Below, piece by piece: positions 25,949 through 34,077 of a stretch of 64,000 nucleotides of DNA. The notes beneath the pieces were generated by a model. It ran no database searches, had not been told where the DNA came from, and saw nothing but the letters and a program-made list of their open reading frames with translations. Position 1 is the first letter of the stretch; every line of letters starts with the position of its first letter. Both the position numbers and the translations under genes were made by a program. The stretch spans positions 1 through 64,000 of the forward strand of contig JAUQWM010000002.1 in NCBI GenBank assembly GCA_030835125.1, in the 5' to 3' direction. The DNA is from Gemmatimonadaceae bacterium (GTDB lineage Bacteria > Gemmatimonadota > Gemmatimonadetes > Gemmatimonadales > Gemmatimonadaceae).

Positions 25949-27121
25949 TCAGCGCCAGAGTGCGTGGATCTGGGACACTCCCACTTCGTGCAGTTCCAAT
26001 ACGGAAAGAAGCTGGCCGGTTGCGAGATCGACCGTTCGCAAGACAGATCGCTCGAGAGGAATGAACGGATTCGAGTGGCCAGTCAGGACAAAGGCGCGAG
26101 TGCCGTCGGGCGACACCACGAGGTCTTCGATGTGAGTCGGGACGCCCTCATCGATCGCGTGATCCAGCGAGATCGAGCGCCTGAACGTCAGGCTGGGCGC
26201 GTACTCGGACAGGCCGAGGTGCGGTTGAGCAATGTCCTGGATGAAGACTGAAGCGCCGTTGCCGCTCAGTGCGAGGAAGTAGTCGGTCGTGACTGCCGTA
26301 CGTGCCACCACTCCGCCATTCACCAGGTCGACCTTGCCGAGTTCTGTGTCGGTGATGTAGTAGGCCGCAGACTCGTCTGGCGTGAGCACTGCTTTTCGCA
26401 CGCTGGCCGGAACCGCGACGGCATCCAGCAATTCCAGATCCTCTGAATAGAATGCGATGGCCGGGCCGGTCATTGGCGGCGAGGACAGGACGGCAATCGT
26501 TCCCGGGGGATACCGGACGCCGGCCAGCGTGCGGAGTAGTCGGCCATTCAGCCCTGTGGGGAGATAGTGAGTGATCTCGCCACTCGGAATTCCAATCGCC
26601 GCGATTCCTAGCGTATCGTTCCGCGAAACAGGGTAGACAAAGGCTCGCCGCTCGTCTCTCGAGACCCAGACCGCACCGGGCACCCAGGGCTTGTAGTCAC
26701 CAACCTGGCTCGGAACGGACCACTCCCATTGAACGCTTCCGCTCCTGACGTTGATGGTCGCCAGGATCGGTCCGTTCTCGCCGTAACCTCCGACAGCGAG
26801 AACGTCGGACTCCGGACTCATGCTGGTGAGCGCCTGGTTGCCAATAACGGGCCCTATCTCCCCGAGTCGCGCGCTGGACGCCGGGTCTACCACGATCGTT
26901 CGCTGCTTTCCAGGCGGCGGGCCGTAGGAGCCGGTCAGCACGAGACAATCTCCAATCGGGCACTTCACTGGCGGATCAGTTACTGCCTGCGTTGGCGCGT
27001 CACACGACAGCATGGACAACGCGGCGACAAGCAGCAACCGTCGGACCGGGGACAGGGGCTCGGGTGAGCGTGGTGAGCCGCGCAGCAGTGCCGCGTCACG
27101 AGTCACGAAGTCATGAATCAT
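25949..27121 (-). CDS. Lipoprotein with probable beta-propeller fold, unknown function
   Basis: Exported protein of up to 390 residues. A hydrophobic stretch ending in SMLSC marks a lipoprotein signal (Cys near residue 39). The rest shows repeated short strands and segments such as VSPDGTRAFVLTG and VDLATGQLLSVLE, which resemble YVTN/YncE-type propeller blades. No catalytic motif is visible. The DNA is clearly less GC-rich (about 57-60% in several lines) than its neighbours, suggesting separate origin. The first codons, from ATG 27121, lie in degenerate GTCACGA heptamers (27091-27125), so the true start may be the GTG a few codons later. Confidence 0.65.
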   Translation of the reverse strand: MIHDFVTRDAALLRGSPRSPEPLSPVRRLLLVAALSMLSCDAPTQAVTDPPVKCPIGDCLVLTGSYGPPPGKQRTIVVDPASSARLGEIGPVIGNQALTSMSPESDVLAVGGYGENGPILATINVRSGSVQWEWSVPSQVGDYKPWVPGAVWVSRDERRAFVYPVSRNDTLGIAAIGIPSGEITHYLPTGLNGRLLRTLAGVRYPPGTIAVLSSPPMTGPAIAFYSEDLELLDAVAVPASVRKAVLTPDESAAYYITDTELGKVDLVNGGVVARTAVTTDYFLALSGNGASVFIQDIAQPHLGLSEYAPSLTFRRSISLDHAIDEGVPTHIEDLVVSPDGTRAFVLTGHSNPFIPLERSVLRTVDLATGQLLSVLELHEVGVSQIHALWR

Positions 27122-27125
27122 GATT
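27091..27125. repeat. Degenerate GAGTCAC-type heptamers at a gene start
   Basis: On the minus strand ATGATTC, ATGACTT, CGTGACT, CGTGACG follow each other in 7-bp steps over the predicted start of the propeller lipoprotein; third locus of the GAGTCAC family. Confidence 0.55.
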
Positions 27126-27194
27126 CAAGAAACTCCTGCCCCTCGGGTCGCGTACTATCTTAGGTAACCACCGCACGCTCTGGAGCGCATCGAA

Positions 27195-27536
27195 ATGTCC
27201 CTGATCAAGTTCCTCCTCTTCGGCCTGCTGGCGATGTTCGTGCTGCTGCCCGCGGCGGGGATCCTGATGCTGGTCGGCCTGCCGGTGTTCGTCGTGCTGG
27301 CCGTCGTGGGAGTGCCCGTGCTGGGGCTGCTGATGCTGGTCGGGCTTCCCCTCGTCGCGGTCTTCGTGGTCTGCATGGTCGCGCTGGGTCTGGTCTTCGG
27401 GACGCTCGGCCTCGTGGTCGGCCTTGGACTGGCCGCGCTGAAGATCGCCTTCTTTATCGCGCTGCCCGTCTTCGTGATTTCCTGGCTGGTGAGCCGGGCC
27501 GCAGGTCGGAAGCCGGCCGAACGCGCGACGTTCTAG
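27195..27536 (+). CDS. Small hydrophobic membrane protein
   Basis: 113 residues, nearly all Val, Leu, Ala, Gly, Phe and Ile. It appears to contain three to four membrane segments with a short basic tail (SRAAGRKPAERATF). Motifs such as LVGLPV and VGVPVLGLLMLVGLPL form an internal repeat. I do not recognise a family. A perfect hairpin with weak T-run follows, so it is probably a single-gene transcript. Being low-complexity, its protein status rests mainly on frame integrity and a good N-terminus. Confidence 0.6.
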   Translation: MSLIKFLLFGLLAMFVLLPAAGILMLVGLPVFVVLAVVGVPVLGLLMLVGLPLVAVFVVCMVALGLVFGTLGLVVGLGLAALKIAFFIALPVFVISWLVSRAAGRKPAERATF

Positions 27537-27559
27537 GCTCCGGGGATGGGGACCACGGG

Positions 27560-27592
27560 CGGGGCGAATCGCGTGATTCGCCCCGTCTTCGT
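27560..27592 (+). terminator. Rho-independent-like terminator
   Basis: Perfect 11-bp stem CGGGGCGAATC/GATTCGCCCCG with loop GCGT, followed by TCTTCGTTT. Lies between a plus-strand gene and a convergent minus-strand gene. Confidence 0.75.
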
Positions 27593-27604
27593 TTCCCGCA
27601 ACGT

Positions 27605-27952
27605 TCAGCTCGGGCTGCAGTGCATCCGGATGCGGACTTCCAGGAGCGGCTGCCCGGCGCGCCCCACGACGCTGGTGCCCGGGGCGATCGGGGACGCGCG
27701 AACGTAGACCCGTCCGCGTCCTTCTCCCGGGATGGGGAACGTCACCGTGCTCCCGGGTGCAACCTCGCCGATGATCGTGTCCCCCCTGCCGTCCACGTAG
27801 TGGACGTCGTAGGGGAGCGGACGCGGGTTGGCCACCGTCACCAGAACCCGACCGGGGCAGTCGGTGGCTGGGTTGGCTGAGGTCCGGGCCGGTTGGGACG
27901 CGCAGCCGGCGAGCGCCACGAGCGTGAGCGGGAGTACGCCTGGGATTCGCAC
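27605..27952 (-). CDS. Small lipoprotein, unknown function
   Basis: 115-residue exported protein. Translation from GTG 27952 gives a lipoprotein signal with lipobox ALAGC; the mature part reads as a small beta-rich domain (VLVTVANPRPLPYDVHYVD, then PGSTVTFPIPGEG) that resembles a single Ig-like or carbohydrate-binding sandwich. The frame remains open upstream to 28129, but that stretch runs through a heptamer array (28026-28060) and has no protein character. No named family recognised. Confidence 0.6.
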   Translation of the reverse strand: MRIPGVLPLTLVALAGCASQPARTSANPATDCPGRVLVTVANPRPLPYDVHYVDGRGDTIIGEVAPGSTVTFPIPGEGRGRVYVRASPIAPGTSVVGRAGQPLLEVRIRMHCSPS

Positions 27953-28025
27953 GGTTCGCCGGTCCGGGTTGCAGTCGAACTGATGGGTACGCCGGAGTGC
28001 GGGCGGGGGTCCGGTGGGATCGAAA

Positions 28026-28060
28026 GGTTGGAGGTTGGAGGTCGGAGGTCGGAGGTCGCG
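28026..28060. repeat. Heptanucleotide array GGTTGGA/GGTCGGA (5 copies)
   Basis: GGTTGGA twice, GGTCGGA twice, then GGTCGCG, in the gap between two minus-strand lipoprotein genes. Confidence 0.85.
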
Positions 28061-28073
28061 GGATTCTGGCGGT

Positions 28074-28601
28074 TCAGGGATAGCGCCCGTATCCCGGGGG
28101 TCGGGCGTGGGCGTCCCAGAAGTGGCCATTGATCGAGCCGTGGGACATGAGCACGGCGAACTGGCCCCAGATGCAGTAACCGCCGCCGGGGAGGGGCGTG
28201 CGATCGGCGCCGCAGGGACCCACCCAGGCGAATTTGTAGTGCCAGACTTCGCCTGAACCTCCGCGCACGCGTCCGTTCCAGTGGTTGGCCGACCACGCCG
28301 CGTACGGGGGATTGGCCCAGCCCTCGGCGTTGCCGCGGGCCCATTCGCGGTTCCACTTGATCACCAGGTGATCCCGGGCGAAGAAGGGGCTGCCGAGGTA
28401 GAGGCCATCGAGGACGCGGTCGGCGCCGTCCGCGGGCCCGTTGAAGCTCCCCGCGCCCTCGTTGTAGCCGTACTGGTCGTAGCCGAAAGTGGGTTCACCG
28501 AGCTTGCCGGCGAGGGGGGCCAGGGGACTGGTGCTGTCAGCGCAGGCCAGCGCGGCGGCGAGCAGGGGAACAGCGGCGGCCATGCTGAGTCTTCGCGTCA
28601 T
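28074..28601 (-). CDS. Lipoprotein, unknown function
   Basis: 175-residue exported protein from ATG 28601: basic MTRRLS, hydrophobic stretch, lipobox AALAC. The mature part is rich in Gly, Trp and Tyr, with segments DHLVIKWNREW, NAEGWANPPYAAW and EVWHYKFAWVG, and two cysteines (PCGAD, YCIWG) that could form a disulfide. It looks like a secreted beta-sandwich, possibly carbohydrate-related, but no family can be named. It runs opposite to the tRNA-Pro gene downstream. Confidence 0.68.
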   Translation of the reverse strand: MTRRLSMAAAVPLLAAALACADSTSPLAPLAGKLGEPTFGYDQYGYNEGAGSFNGPADGADRVLDGLYLGSPFFARDHLVIKWNREWARGNAEGWANPPYAAWSANHWNGRVRGGSGEVWHYKFAWVGPCGADRTPLPGGGYCIWGQFAVLMSHGSINGHFWDAHARPPGYGRYP

Positions 28602-28792
28602 ACGGCAAGCCTCGATGGGCGGCGGTGTCGCACGTTCGAGGGGCAGCTGGTGGGAGGGCAAGGGGGAAGCTCACATTTCCGGCTGAGACTGCGCTCGGCT
28701 CGGTTCCGTTCGGGGGAAGGGGCCAGTACATTCTGCTTCCTGTCGTTGCTCTGACCTTCGGGTGGGGACGGGAAGGCAGGATCCGGTTTGTA

Positions 28793-28866
28793 CGGGACGT
28801 AGCGCAGTCCGGTAGCGCACCTGAATGGGGTTCAGGGGGTCGCGGGTTCAAATCCCGCCGTCCCGA
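28793..28866 (+). tRNA. tRNA-Pro (GGG)
   Basis: Acceptor CGGGACG/CGTCCCG, anticodon stem CCTGA/TCAGG with loop ATGGGGT (anticodon GGG), T arm GCGGGTTCAAATCCCGC. Single tRNA gene bordering the toxin-antitoxin pocket. Confidence 0.95.
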
Positions 28867-28881
28867 CTTGACGCAAGAAGG

Positions 28882-28913
28882 AGCGGCTGGGCGCCAACGT
28901 GCCCAGCCGCTTT
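28882..28913 (+). terminator. Terminator after tRNA-Pro
   Basis: Perfect 11-bp stem AGCGGCTGGGC/GCCCAGCCGCT with an 8-base loop, followed by TTTCG. Confidence 0.8.
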
Positions 28914-28959
28914 CGCGTCCGGATCACAAGGCGCCCGCGCCTTGACCTGGGGTGATATC

Positions 28960-28992
28960 TATGCGCATACTTCGTGTCTAGACATACGCATA
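28960..28992. promoter_or_regulatory. Candidate toxin-antitoxin operator
   Basis: Inverted arms TATGCGCAT and ATACGCATA (one mismatch) 15 bases apart, flanking a GTCTAGAC palindrome, 14-46 bases ahead of the antitoxin start. A TTGACC at about 28942 could be the -35 box. The position fits auto-repression by the antitoxin or toxin-antitoxin complex. Confidence 0.55.
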
Positions 28993-29005
28993 GCCACCCA
29001 GACTG

Positions 29006-29320
29006 ATGACCAGACCTTTCCGGGGATCGCAGAAGAAGGGCGCCCACGCGATCGGGCAAGCGCAAAAGAAGGCCCGGCGTCGGCCCACCAACCTGTCGCT
29101 CGACCCTGACGCGGTCGCGCGGGGTGAGCGCTACGGGGAACGACATGGCACGAGCCTCTCCCAGCTCGTGACCAGCTTCCTGCACTCGCTCCCCGCCGAG
29201 GGCGAGCCGGTCTCCCGCGAGAGCCTGGCGCCACCTGTGCGCCGGCTTGTCGGCTTGGTCCGAGAAAGCGACGATTCGTCCTACAAGGCCCACCTCGTGA
29301 AGAAGTACGGATCGAGATAG
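29006..29320 (+). CDS. DUF6364-like antitoxin
   Basis: 104-residue basic protein preceding a PIN toxin by three bases. After a positively charged N-terminal tail (GSQKKGAHAIGQAQKKARRR), a short beta strand and helix NLSLDPDAVARGERYG leads to GTSLSQLVTSFLHSL, the ribbon-helix-helix-like core of the DUF6364/VapB-type antitoxins. The C-terminal part (SYKAHLVKKYG) would wrap and block the toxin. It should bind the dyad just upstream for auto-repression. GC content and codon usage match the neighbours reasonably well. Confidence 0.78.
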   Translation: MTRPFRGSQKKGAHAIGQAQKKARRRPTNLSLDPDAVARGERYGERHGTSLSQLVTSFLHSLPAEGEPVSRESLAPPVRRLVGLVRESDDSSYKAHLVKKYGSR

Positions 29321-29323
29321 CCG

Positions 29324-29776
29324 ATGACTCCGGCACGGCACAGTCGCCCGTCGCTCGTCGTCGATACGAATGTCATCCTCGATGTCATCCTCGACCGCGC
29401 GCCATGGGCGAACGAGGGTGCGTTGGTTCTCGATGCGACCGCGCGCGGCGCTGCGCGCGGGTTCGTCGCGTCGCATGCGGTGACGACGGTCCACTATCTC
29501 GTCACCCGCGCACTCGGCCGCGGGCCGGCGAACACGGCGGTCAGCGACCTGCTCGAGGTCCTCGACGTCGTTCCGCTCGGGTCGTCTGACTTCCATCGCG
29601 CCCAAGCCCTCGGGCTGGGTGACTTTGAGGACGCCGTTCAGGTAGCAGCGTACCTCAAGGTCGATGCCACCTATCTGGTAACGCGGAACGCGAAGGACTA
29701 CCGAGGCGCTCCAATCGAGATCCTGAGCCCGGGCGAAGTCCTCGGAATCCTCGGACGCTCGGCGAAGGAACGTTGA
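29324..29776 (+). CDS. vapC: PIN domain toxin (VapC family)
   Basis: 150-residue PIN-fold ribonuclease. The acidic metal site is visible: D in VVDTNVILDV near residue 14, E in the NEGALV helix, D in GDFEDAVQVAAY near 103-106, and the final TRNAKDY block near 127. Such toxins cleave tRNA or rRNA when freed from the antitoxin. All catalytic positions appear intact. It lies directly downstream of its DUF6364-type antitoxin. Confidence 0.88.
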   Translation: MTPARHSRPSLVVDTNVILDVILDRAPWANEGALVLDATARGAARGFVASHAVTTVHYLVTRALGRGPANTAVSDLLEVLDVVPLGSSDFHRAQALGLGDFEDAVQVAAYLKVDATYLVTRNAKDYRGAPIEILSPGEVLGILGRSAKER

Positions 29777-30051
29777 GCGCGCATCCGCACCGCCCACGCG
29801 GGGTCCCCCGTGCCTGTGGCGCCGTTGTCGCTCCACCAGAAAACGTCTACTGCGCACTGAACCGCGGGAAAGAGTAGTCGACCGCACTTCGTAAAACGGT
29901 CAACAAACGGTCAACCGCTCGGCAAAGTCTTAAGTCACATTCAGTTAGCAGTCACGGCTCGCGCCCTCGAAGCGATGTCGATTTCCGGGTCCCTCGTTCG
30001 ACGCCTGTACAGAGCCACACAACAGGTTTCTACTCTCAACTCGAGCCTCCA
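29777..30051. other. AT-richer intergenic region with short direct repeat
   Basis: 275 bases with no gene. Contains a doubled AAACGGTCAAC word (about 29893-29915) and AT-rich stretches likely to include the promoter of the YciI-like gene. No clear -10/-35 pair or terminator. Confidence 0.35.
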
Positions 30052-30417
30052 ATGAAATACCTCACCTTCGTCAAAGGCCCCGAAATCCCGATGGACAAGA
30101 TCCCGCCGGCGATGTTCGCGGTGATGGACCAGTACACCGCCGAACAGGCGAAGAAGGGCGTGTTCCTCTCCGGCGGCGGCCTCGCGCCGAGTGCGCAGTC
30201 GTTTCGGGTCGCGATCCGCGACGGGAAGCTCGTCGTCACCGACGGCCCGTTCACCGAATCGAAAGAGGTGATCGGCGGCTGGGCCTTCGTCTCGCACAAC
30301 TCTCACGAAGACGCGCTTGCCGCCGCGAAGGAGTTCATGGAGCTGCACATCAAGCACTGGCCCGGTTGGGAAGGCACCTGCGAAGTGCGGCCCCTCATGG
30401 ACTATCCGGACCAGTAA
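30052..30417 (+). CDS. YciI-like DGPF-domain protein
   Basis: 121-residue cytoplasmic protein of the YCII-related (DGPF) family. The name-giving motif is present as DGPFTESKEVIGGW, preceded by the strand MKYLTFVKG and followed by the helix EDALAAAKEFMELH. These ferredoxin-like dimers are often encoded with ECF sigma factors and may act as small catalytic or binding proteins; no sigma factor is adjacent here. Function is unknown beyond the fold. Confidence 0.9.
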   Translation: MKYLTFVKGPEIPMDKIPPAMFAVMDQYTAEQAKKGVFLSGGGLAPSAQSFRVAIRDGKLVVTDGPFTESKEVIGGWAFVSHNSHEDALAAAKEFMELHIKHWPGWEGTCEVRPLMDYPDQ

Positions 30418-30546
30418 GTCGTGACCGCGGCATTGGGCGACACCTCCGTCGAGCTGGTCACGGCATGTCCTGAGAGGATCGGCGAGTTACCTTGACGTCG
30501 AAAGCCAACACCCTTACCTCAGTTAAGGATCAATCATGGAGATAAG

Positions 30547-30789
30547 GTGAAGCCGTCCACCGTGACCACCAAGGGACAGATCACCATTCCGAAGGTGGTC
30601 AGGAAGCGGCTGCACCTCGAGCCGGGCGACAGGGTGTATTTCGACGTCCGGGACGACGGGTCGGTGGTCATGGTCGCGTGCAATGAGCCTGTCGAGAACC
30701 TGTTCGGGATGCTCAGGCAGAAGGCTGGAACGCGGCCCATGACCATTGAAGGGATGAACCCGGCCAGCCTGAGCGATCGCGATCGGTGA
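30547..30789 (+). CDS. AbrB/SpoVT-type antitoxin (VapB-like)
   Basis: 80-residue DNA-binding protein with a swapped-hairpin AbrB domain: VTTKGQITIPKVVRKRLHLEPGD is the signature (quoted in part: VTTKGQITIPKVVRK). Start is GTG 30547. The acidic C-terminus would contact a PIN toxin. The stop codon overlaps a GTG start of a PIN-like reading frame that is broken (see the next entry), so this antitoxin is probably an orphan. Confidence 0.85.
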   Translation: MKPSTVTTKGQITIPKVVRKRLHLEPGDRVYFDVRDDGSVVMVACNEPVENLFGMLRQKAGTRPMTIEGMNPASLSDRDR

Positions 30790-30913
30790 TCGCACTCGAT
30801 ACCGGCGCCTCGTGCGCCTCATCGTGCAGGACGACGAGGCGCAGGCTCGAGCGATCGCAGGCCCGTTCGATCCCACCCTCAAGGGCGAAATCGGATTCTG
30901 GATTCTGACCTAG
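30786..30913 (+). pseudogene. Frameshifted, truncated PIN toxin (vapC) remnant
   Basis: From GTG 30786, which overlaps the antitoxin stop as GTGA, the frame starts VIALDT like a PIN toxin. After codon six a one-base loss near 30802-30803 throws it out of frame; the next frame then continues with RRLVRLIVQDDEAQARAIA, exactly the expected second part of the PIN N-terminus (D-T-N-V-L-V-R-L...). It ends at TAG 30911-30913 after about 43 residues, so most of the toxin is gone. Confidence 0.75.
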
Positions 30914-30937
30914 CGGCTGGCGCCCTGGGCCGGGGCT

Positions 30938-33436
30938 TTACGAGTTTCGAAGCGCTGTCATCGGACTCACCCGGCTCGCCCGCATTGCCGGACCCACCGC
31001 CGCGGCAACTGCCACGAGAAGCAGCACGACGGCCGCGCCGAGCAGCGTGCCAGCGTCTCTGGGCGATGTCTCGAACAGCATCGACCGCAGCACCGGTCCC
31101 ACCATCAACGCCACCGCAATCCCGGCGCCCGTGCCGACGGCCGTCATGCGGAGCGCGTCGCGCACCACGAGCATCGCCATGCCACGCGCGGATCCGCCGA
31201 GGGCGAGCCTAACGCCGAGTTCCTGCGTGCGCTGCGACACGAGGTAGGAGATCACTGCGAACAGGCCGACGGCCGCGATCCCCAGCGCGATCACGCCGAA
31301 CAGCGAGAACAGGCTCGCTCCCAGCCGCCACGACCGCAACTGCGGGTCGATCAGCTCCTGGTACGGCTTCACGGCCGCGTACACGGGAACCTGGCTCGAG
31401 CTGTGGATCATCCGCTGGACCGAAGCCGCGAGCCGGGCGGGGTCCCCGGTGACGCGCACCAGCATCGCGTGCACGGTGGGCGCGTCGGCGAACGGCATCT
31501 CCGGCGACTGCGCGAAGGGCACGTAATACTGCATCAGCCGGGCCTCGCTGCCCTCGGTGCGCAGGGAACGCGCGCGCGAGTCACGCACGACGCCCACGAC
31601 CTCCCGGCACGGCAGCAGGGCGGCGGCGCTCATGGGATCGCCGAGGCTGGGATCACCCATCCCCGCGCGGATGCACCGGCCTACGGCACTCCGGTCGGGC
31701 CAGACCTTCCGCGCCATGGTCTCGTTCACCAGCGCGACCAGCGGAGCGCCGCGGACGTCGGCGTCGGTGAACAGCCGCCCCTCGCGGAGCTGGACGTCCA
31801 TCATCGCGAGGTAGTCCGGCGTGGCAGAGTACAGGATGGGCAACTGCTCCACGTTGGGTGGCGGGAGCTGGTAACCGGGAATGTTCACGGGCGGGATGTA
31901 ATGCGAGGCGAAGGGCATTCCCTGGGTCACCGTCGCCCCGGTGACCCCCGGTACGGTCCGCACCCGCGCCACGGCGTCCTCGTACGCCCGGTCCCGCTCG
32001 CGACCGCCTGACGCACCAAGAAAGTCGATGGTGACGTAGAGCAGCCGGGCGGTCGAGAACCCCAGGTCCTGCGCCTGGACGCGCTGCATGCTGCGGACGA
32101 AGAGCCCGGCCCCCACCAGCAGCACGGTGCATAACGCGACCTGGAAGCCCACCAGCGCGTACTGGACGACGAACCGGCTCGAGCTTCCATGACCGCCGCC
32201 GGCGCGCAGGTCGCCCGAGAGGCTGCGATGGCGCCACTGGGCGAGGGGGCTCAGGCCGGCGAGCACGCCGGCGCCCAGTGCGGCGACCACCGCCACCATC
32301 AGCACGCGCGTGTCGACGACGGTCTCCGTCGGCGCCAGCCCGGGCAGGAGCCACACGCGCACCAGGTCACCCAGCCACCGCGACAGGACCAGGCCGACGA
32401 GCGCTCCTGCGAGCGCGAGCGTCACGCTCTCGACGAGCGACTGCCTCGCGAGCAGCCCGGCGCGTGCCCCGAGCGCGATGCGCACCGCAATCTCGTTGCG
32501 CCGCCGCGCCGCGCGGAGCAGCAACAGCGTCCCGGCGTTCGCCGTCGCCATGAGCAGGACCGCGAACGCGACCGCAACCGACCACAGGGCGATGCGCGCC
32601 TGCTGGCTCAGGCGCGACGACGAAGCCCCGACCAGCGGCAGGACCGCGACCCCCAGCAATCGCTCGTCCGGGTAGCGCTCCACGGTTCCACGGATGGCCG
32701 CGGCCACGGTCGCCCCAGCCGCGGACGGCGTGACACCAGGTCGGAGGCGGGCAACGAGGGACACGATGTTCAGTCCGGTATGCGCCCACCAACCGGCTCC
32801 ACGCGAGCGGAACGCTGTCGTGAGGGGAACGTACAGGTCGGTTGCCGCCAGCTCGATGCCGTTGAATCCACGCGCGGTCACGCCAACGATCGTGAGCACC
32901 TGGCCGTCGACCACCAGTTCGGTGCCGAGCGCACCGGGGTCACCGGAGAACCGCCGCTGCCAGAACGCGTGGCTGAGCACCACCACGTCGTTGCCGGCGG
33001 GCAGCGCATCGTCACCGGTCCCGAAGAGACGCCCCGCAGCCGCCCGCGCGCCCAGGGTGGTGAAGTACGCGCCGCCGGCCTGGACGACGGCGACCTGCTC
33101 GAGGTCCGTGCCTCGGCCGAGTGTGACGGTGTCGGCGCGGAATGCCGCGACGCCATCGAACACGGTGGTCGCCGCGGCGGTCACCTCGAAGACCGGATAG
33201 GAAGTGGTGAGGTACGTGAACGGCTCGCCGTCGCCGCCGGCCATGCTGAGCCCCACGCGGGCCACCCGGTCGGCGGCCGCGATGCCTGGTGGGGGTGCCA
33301 GCAGCAGCCGGTTCACCAGGCCGAACATCGCCGCCGCCGACCCGATGGCGAGCGCGAAATTGAGGACGACGCCTGACGCGAAGCCCGGCTCGCGCCGGAA
33401 CGAGCGGAACGCGAAGCGCAGGTCGTGCGCGATCAC
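30938..33436 (-). CDS. ADOP/MacB-type permease without PadR partner
   Basis: Inner-membrane permease of 832 residues with two MacB/FtsX units: first membrane helix at residues 16-40 (GVVLNFALAIGSAAAMFGLV), periplasmic domain, three helices, second periplasmic domain, and final helices ending RVSPMTALRNS. It lacks the N-terminal ADOP extension and has no PadR regulator or ATPase next to it. The start GTG 33436 overlaps the stop of the small secreted protein gene as GTGA, so its translation depends on that gene. The divergent LytS/LytTR pair is the likely regulator (inference). Confidence 0.85.
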   Translation of the reverse strand: MIAHDLRFAFRSFRREPGFASGVVLNFALAIGSAAAMFGLVNRLLLAPPPGIAAADRVARVGLSMAGGDGEPFTYLTTSYPVFEVTAAATTVFDGVAAFRADTVTLGRGTDLEQVAVVQAGGAYFTTLGARAAAGRLFGTGDDALPAGNDVVVLSHAFWQRRFSGDPGALGTELVVDGQVLTIVGVTARGFNGIELAATDLYVPLTTAFRSRGAGWWAHTGLNIVSLVARLRPGVTPSAAGATVAAAIRGTVERYPDERLLGVAVLPLVGASSSRLSQQARIALWSVAVAFAVLLMATANAGTLLLLRAARRRNEIAVRIALGARAGLLARQSLVESVTLALAGALVGLVLSRWLGDLVRVWLLPGLAPTETVVDTRVLMVAVVAALGAGVLAGLSPLAQWRHRSLSGDLRAGGGHGSSSRFVVQYALVGFQVALCTVLLVGAGLFVRSMQRVQAQDLGFSTARLLYVTIDFLGASGGRERDRAYEDAVARVRTVPGVTGATVTQGMPFASHYIPPVNIPGYQLPPPNVEQLPILYSATPDYLAMMDVQLREGRLFTDADVRGAPLVALVNETMARKVWPDRSAVGRCIRAGMGDPSLGDPMSAAALLPCREVVGVVRDSRARSLRTEGSEARLMQYYVPFAQSPEMPFADAPTVHAMLVRVTGDPARLAASVQRMIHSSSQVPVYAAVKPYQELIDPQLRSWRLGASLFSLFGVIALGIAAVGLFAVISYLVSQRTQELGVRLALGGSARGMAMLVVRDALRMTAVGTGAGIAVALMVGPVLRSMLFETSPRDAGTLLGAAVVLLLVAVAAAVGPAMRASRVSPMTALRNS

Positions 33437-33924
33437 TGCGGGCGCTGCCTGACGAGCTTGAACGTTCCGACTGGCGATCGACCGTTTCCCTGGGGCCAAT
33501 CCTTGAGCGCCAAGGTGCCGGCGAGGGTGTCGGTGCCGATCAGCTTCGCCGAGTACACCCAGGACCCGCCGCCACTGTTGGAGTGTTTCCACGACAAGGT
33601 GCCATTGGCGAGCATCATGCCGTCGAAGGGTCCGCGGCTGTTGTCCGGCAACACCTGATACCCGGCGTATGACCCGCTGCTGTCGGCCTCGAAGACCATC
33701 GTTGTGGGCGCATTGATCTCGGGCTCGACACCGTCGCTGATGATGCGGGTGCCCTGCCAGACACCAGCGAACGGGACGCGGCGGTTCATCGGCGTTCCTG
33801 TCGGAGGTGCAGGTGGTGGACCGCCGGGGCTCCGCCGCCGTTCCTGGGCGTCGGCCGAAGTGGATGCACCGAGGATCAGCATCGTGAGCAGGACGAGGCC
33901 GCGCGCAACGGAGTGTCGCTTCAT
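33433..33924 (-). CDS. Secreted protein, unknown function, coupled to permease
   Basis: 163-residue exported protein with a signal peptide ending ADAQ. After a Pro- and Arg-rich stretch the rest is a compact beta-rich domain (FAGVWQGTRI, FEADSSGSYAGYQV, GGGSWVYSAKLIG, DTLAGTLALKDW, VGTFKLV) like a small lipocalin or beta-sandwich. No family name known to me. Its stop codon overlaps the start of the downstream permease, suggesting the two proteins work together, for example as an exported partner of the permease. A GGAGGA lies ahead of ATG 33924. Confidence 0.72.
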   Translation of the reverse strand: MKRHSVARGLVLLTMLILGASTSADAQERRRSPGGPPPAPPTGTPMNRRVPFAGVWQGTRIISDGVEPEINAPTTMVFEADSSGSYAGYQVLPDNSRGPFDGMMLANGTLSWKHSNSGGGSWVYSAKLIGTDTLAGTLALKDWPQGNGRSPVGTFKLVRQRPQ

Positions 33925-34077
33925 TGAGTCCTCCGGGACCTGTGGATTGGGCGAACAGATCGCGAGGCAGCGGCTGGTCCACCATCCCTGTGGGGACAGA
34001 TCGACCGACCGTGGGGACGGGCGTGCTGGCGGTGGGGGGCGCGATGGCGTTACCAGTTCGTTCGGTCGCAAACGCCC
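33925..34077. promoter_or_regulatory. Divergent promoter region
   Basis: 153 bases between the ADOP operon and the LytS kinase gene, both reading outward. A GTGGGGAC word occurs twice (about 33991 and 34012), as would suit a LytTR-type direct repeat, but the match to a known site is not strong. Confidence 0.35.

Noticed and set aside
28793-30913. Integrated element at tRNA-Pro
   Set aside because: No integrase and no repeat of the tRNA 3' end was seen downstream; only a toxin-antitoxin pocket is supported.
33925-34077. Second PadR-type dyad ahead of the ADOP gene
   Set aside because: No TATTGGA-like inverted repeat is present; the region only has a weak GTGGGGAC direct repeat.
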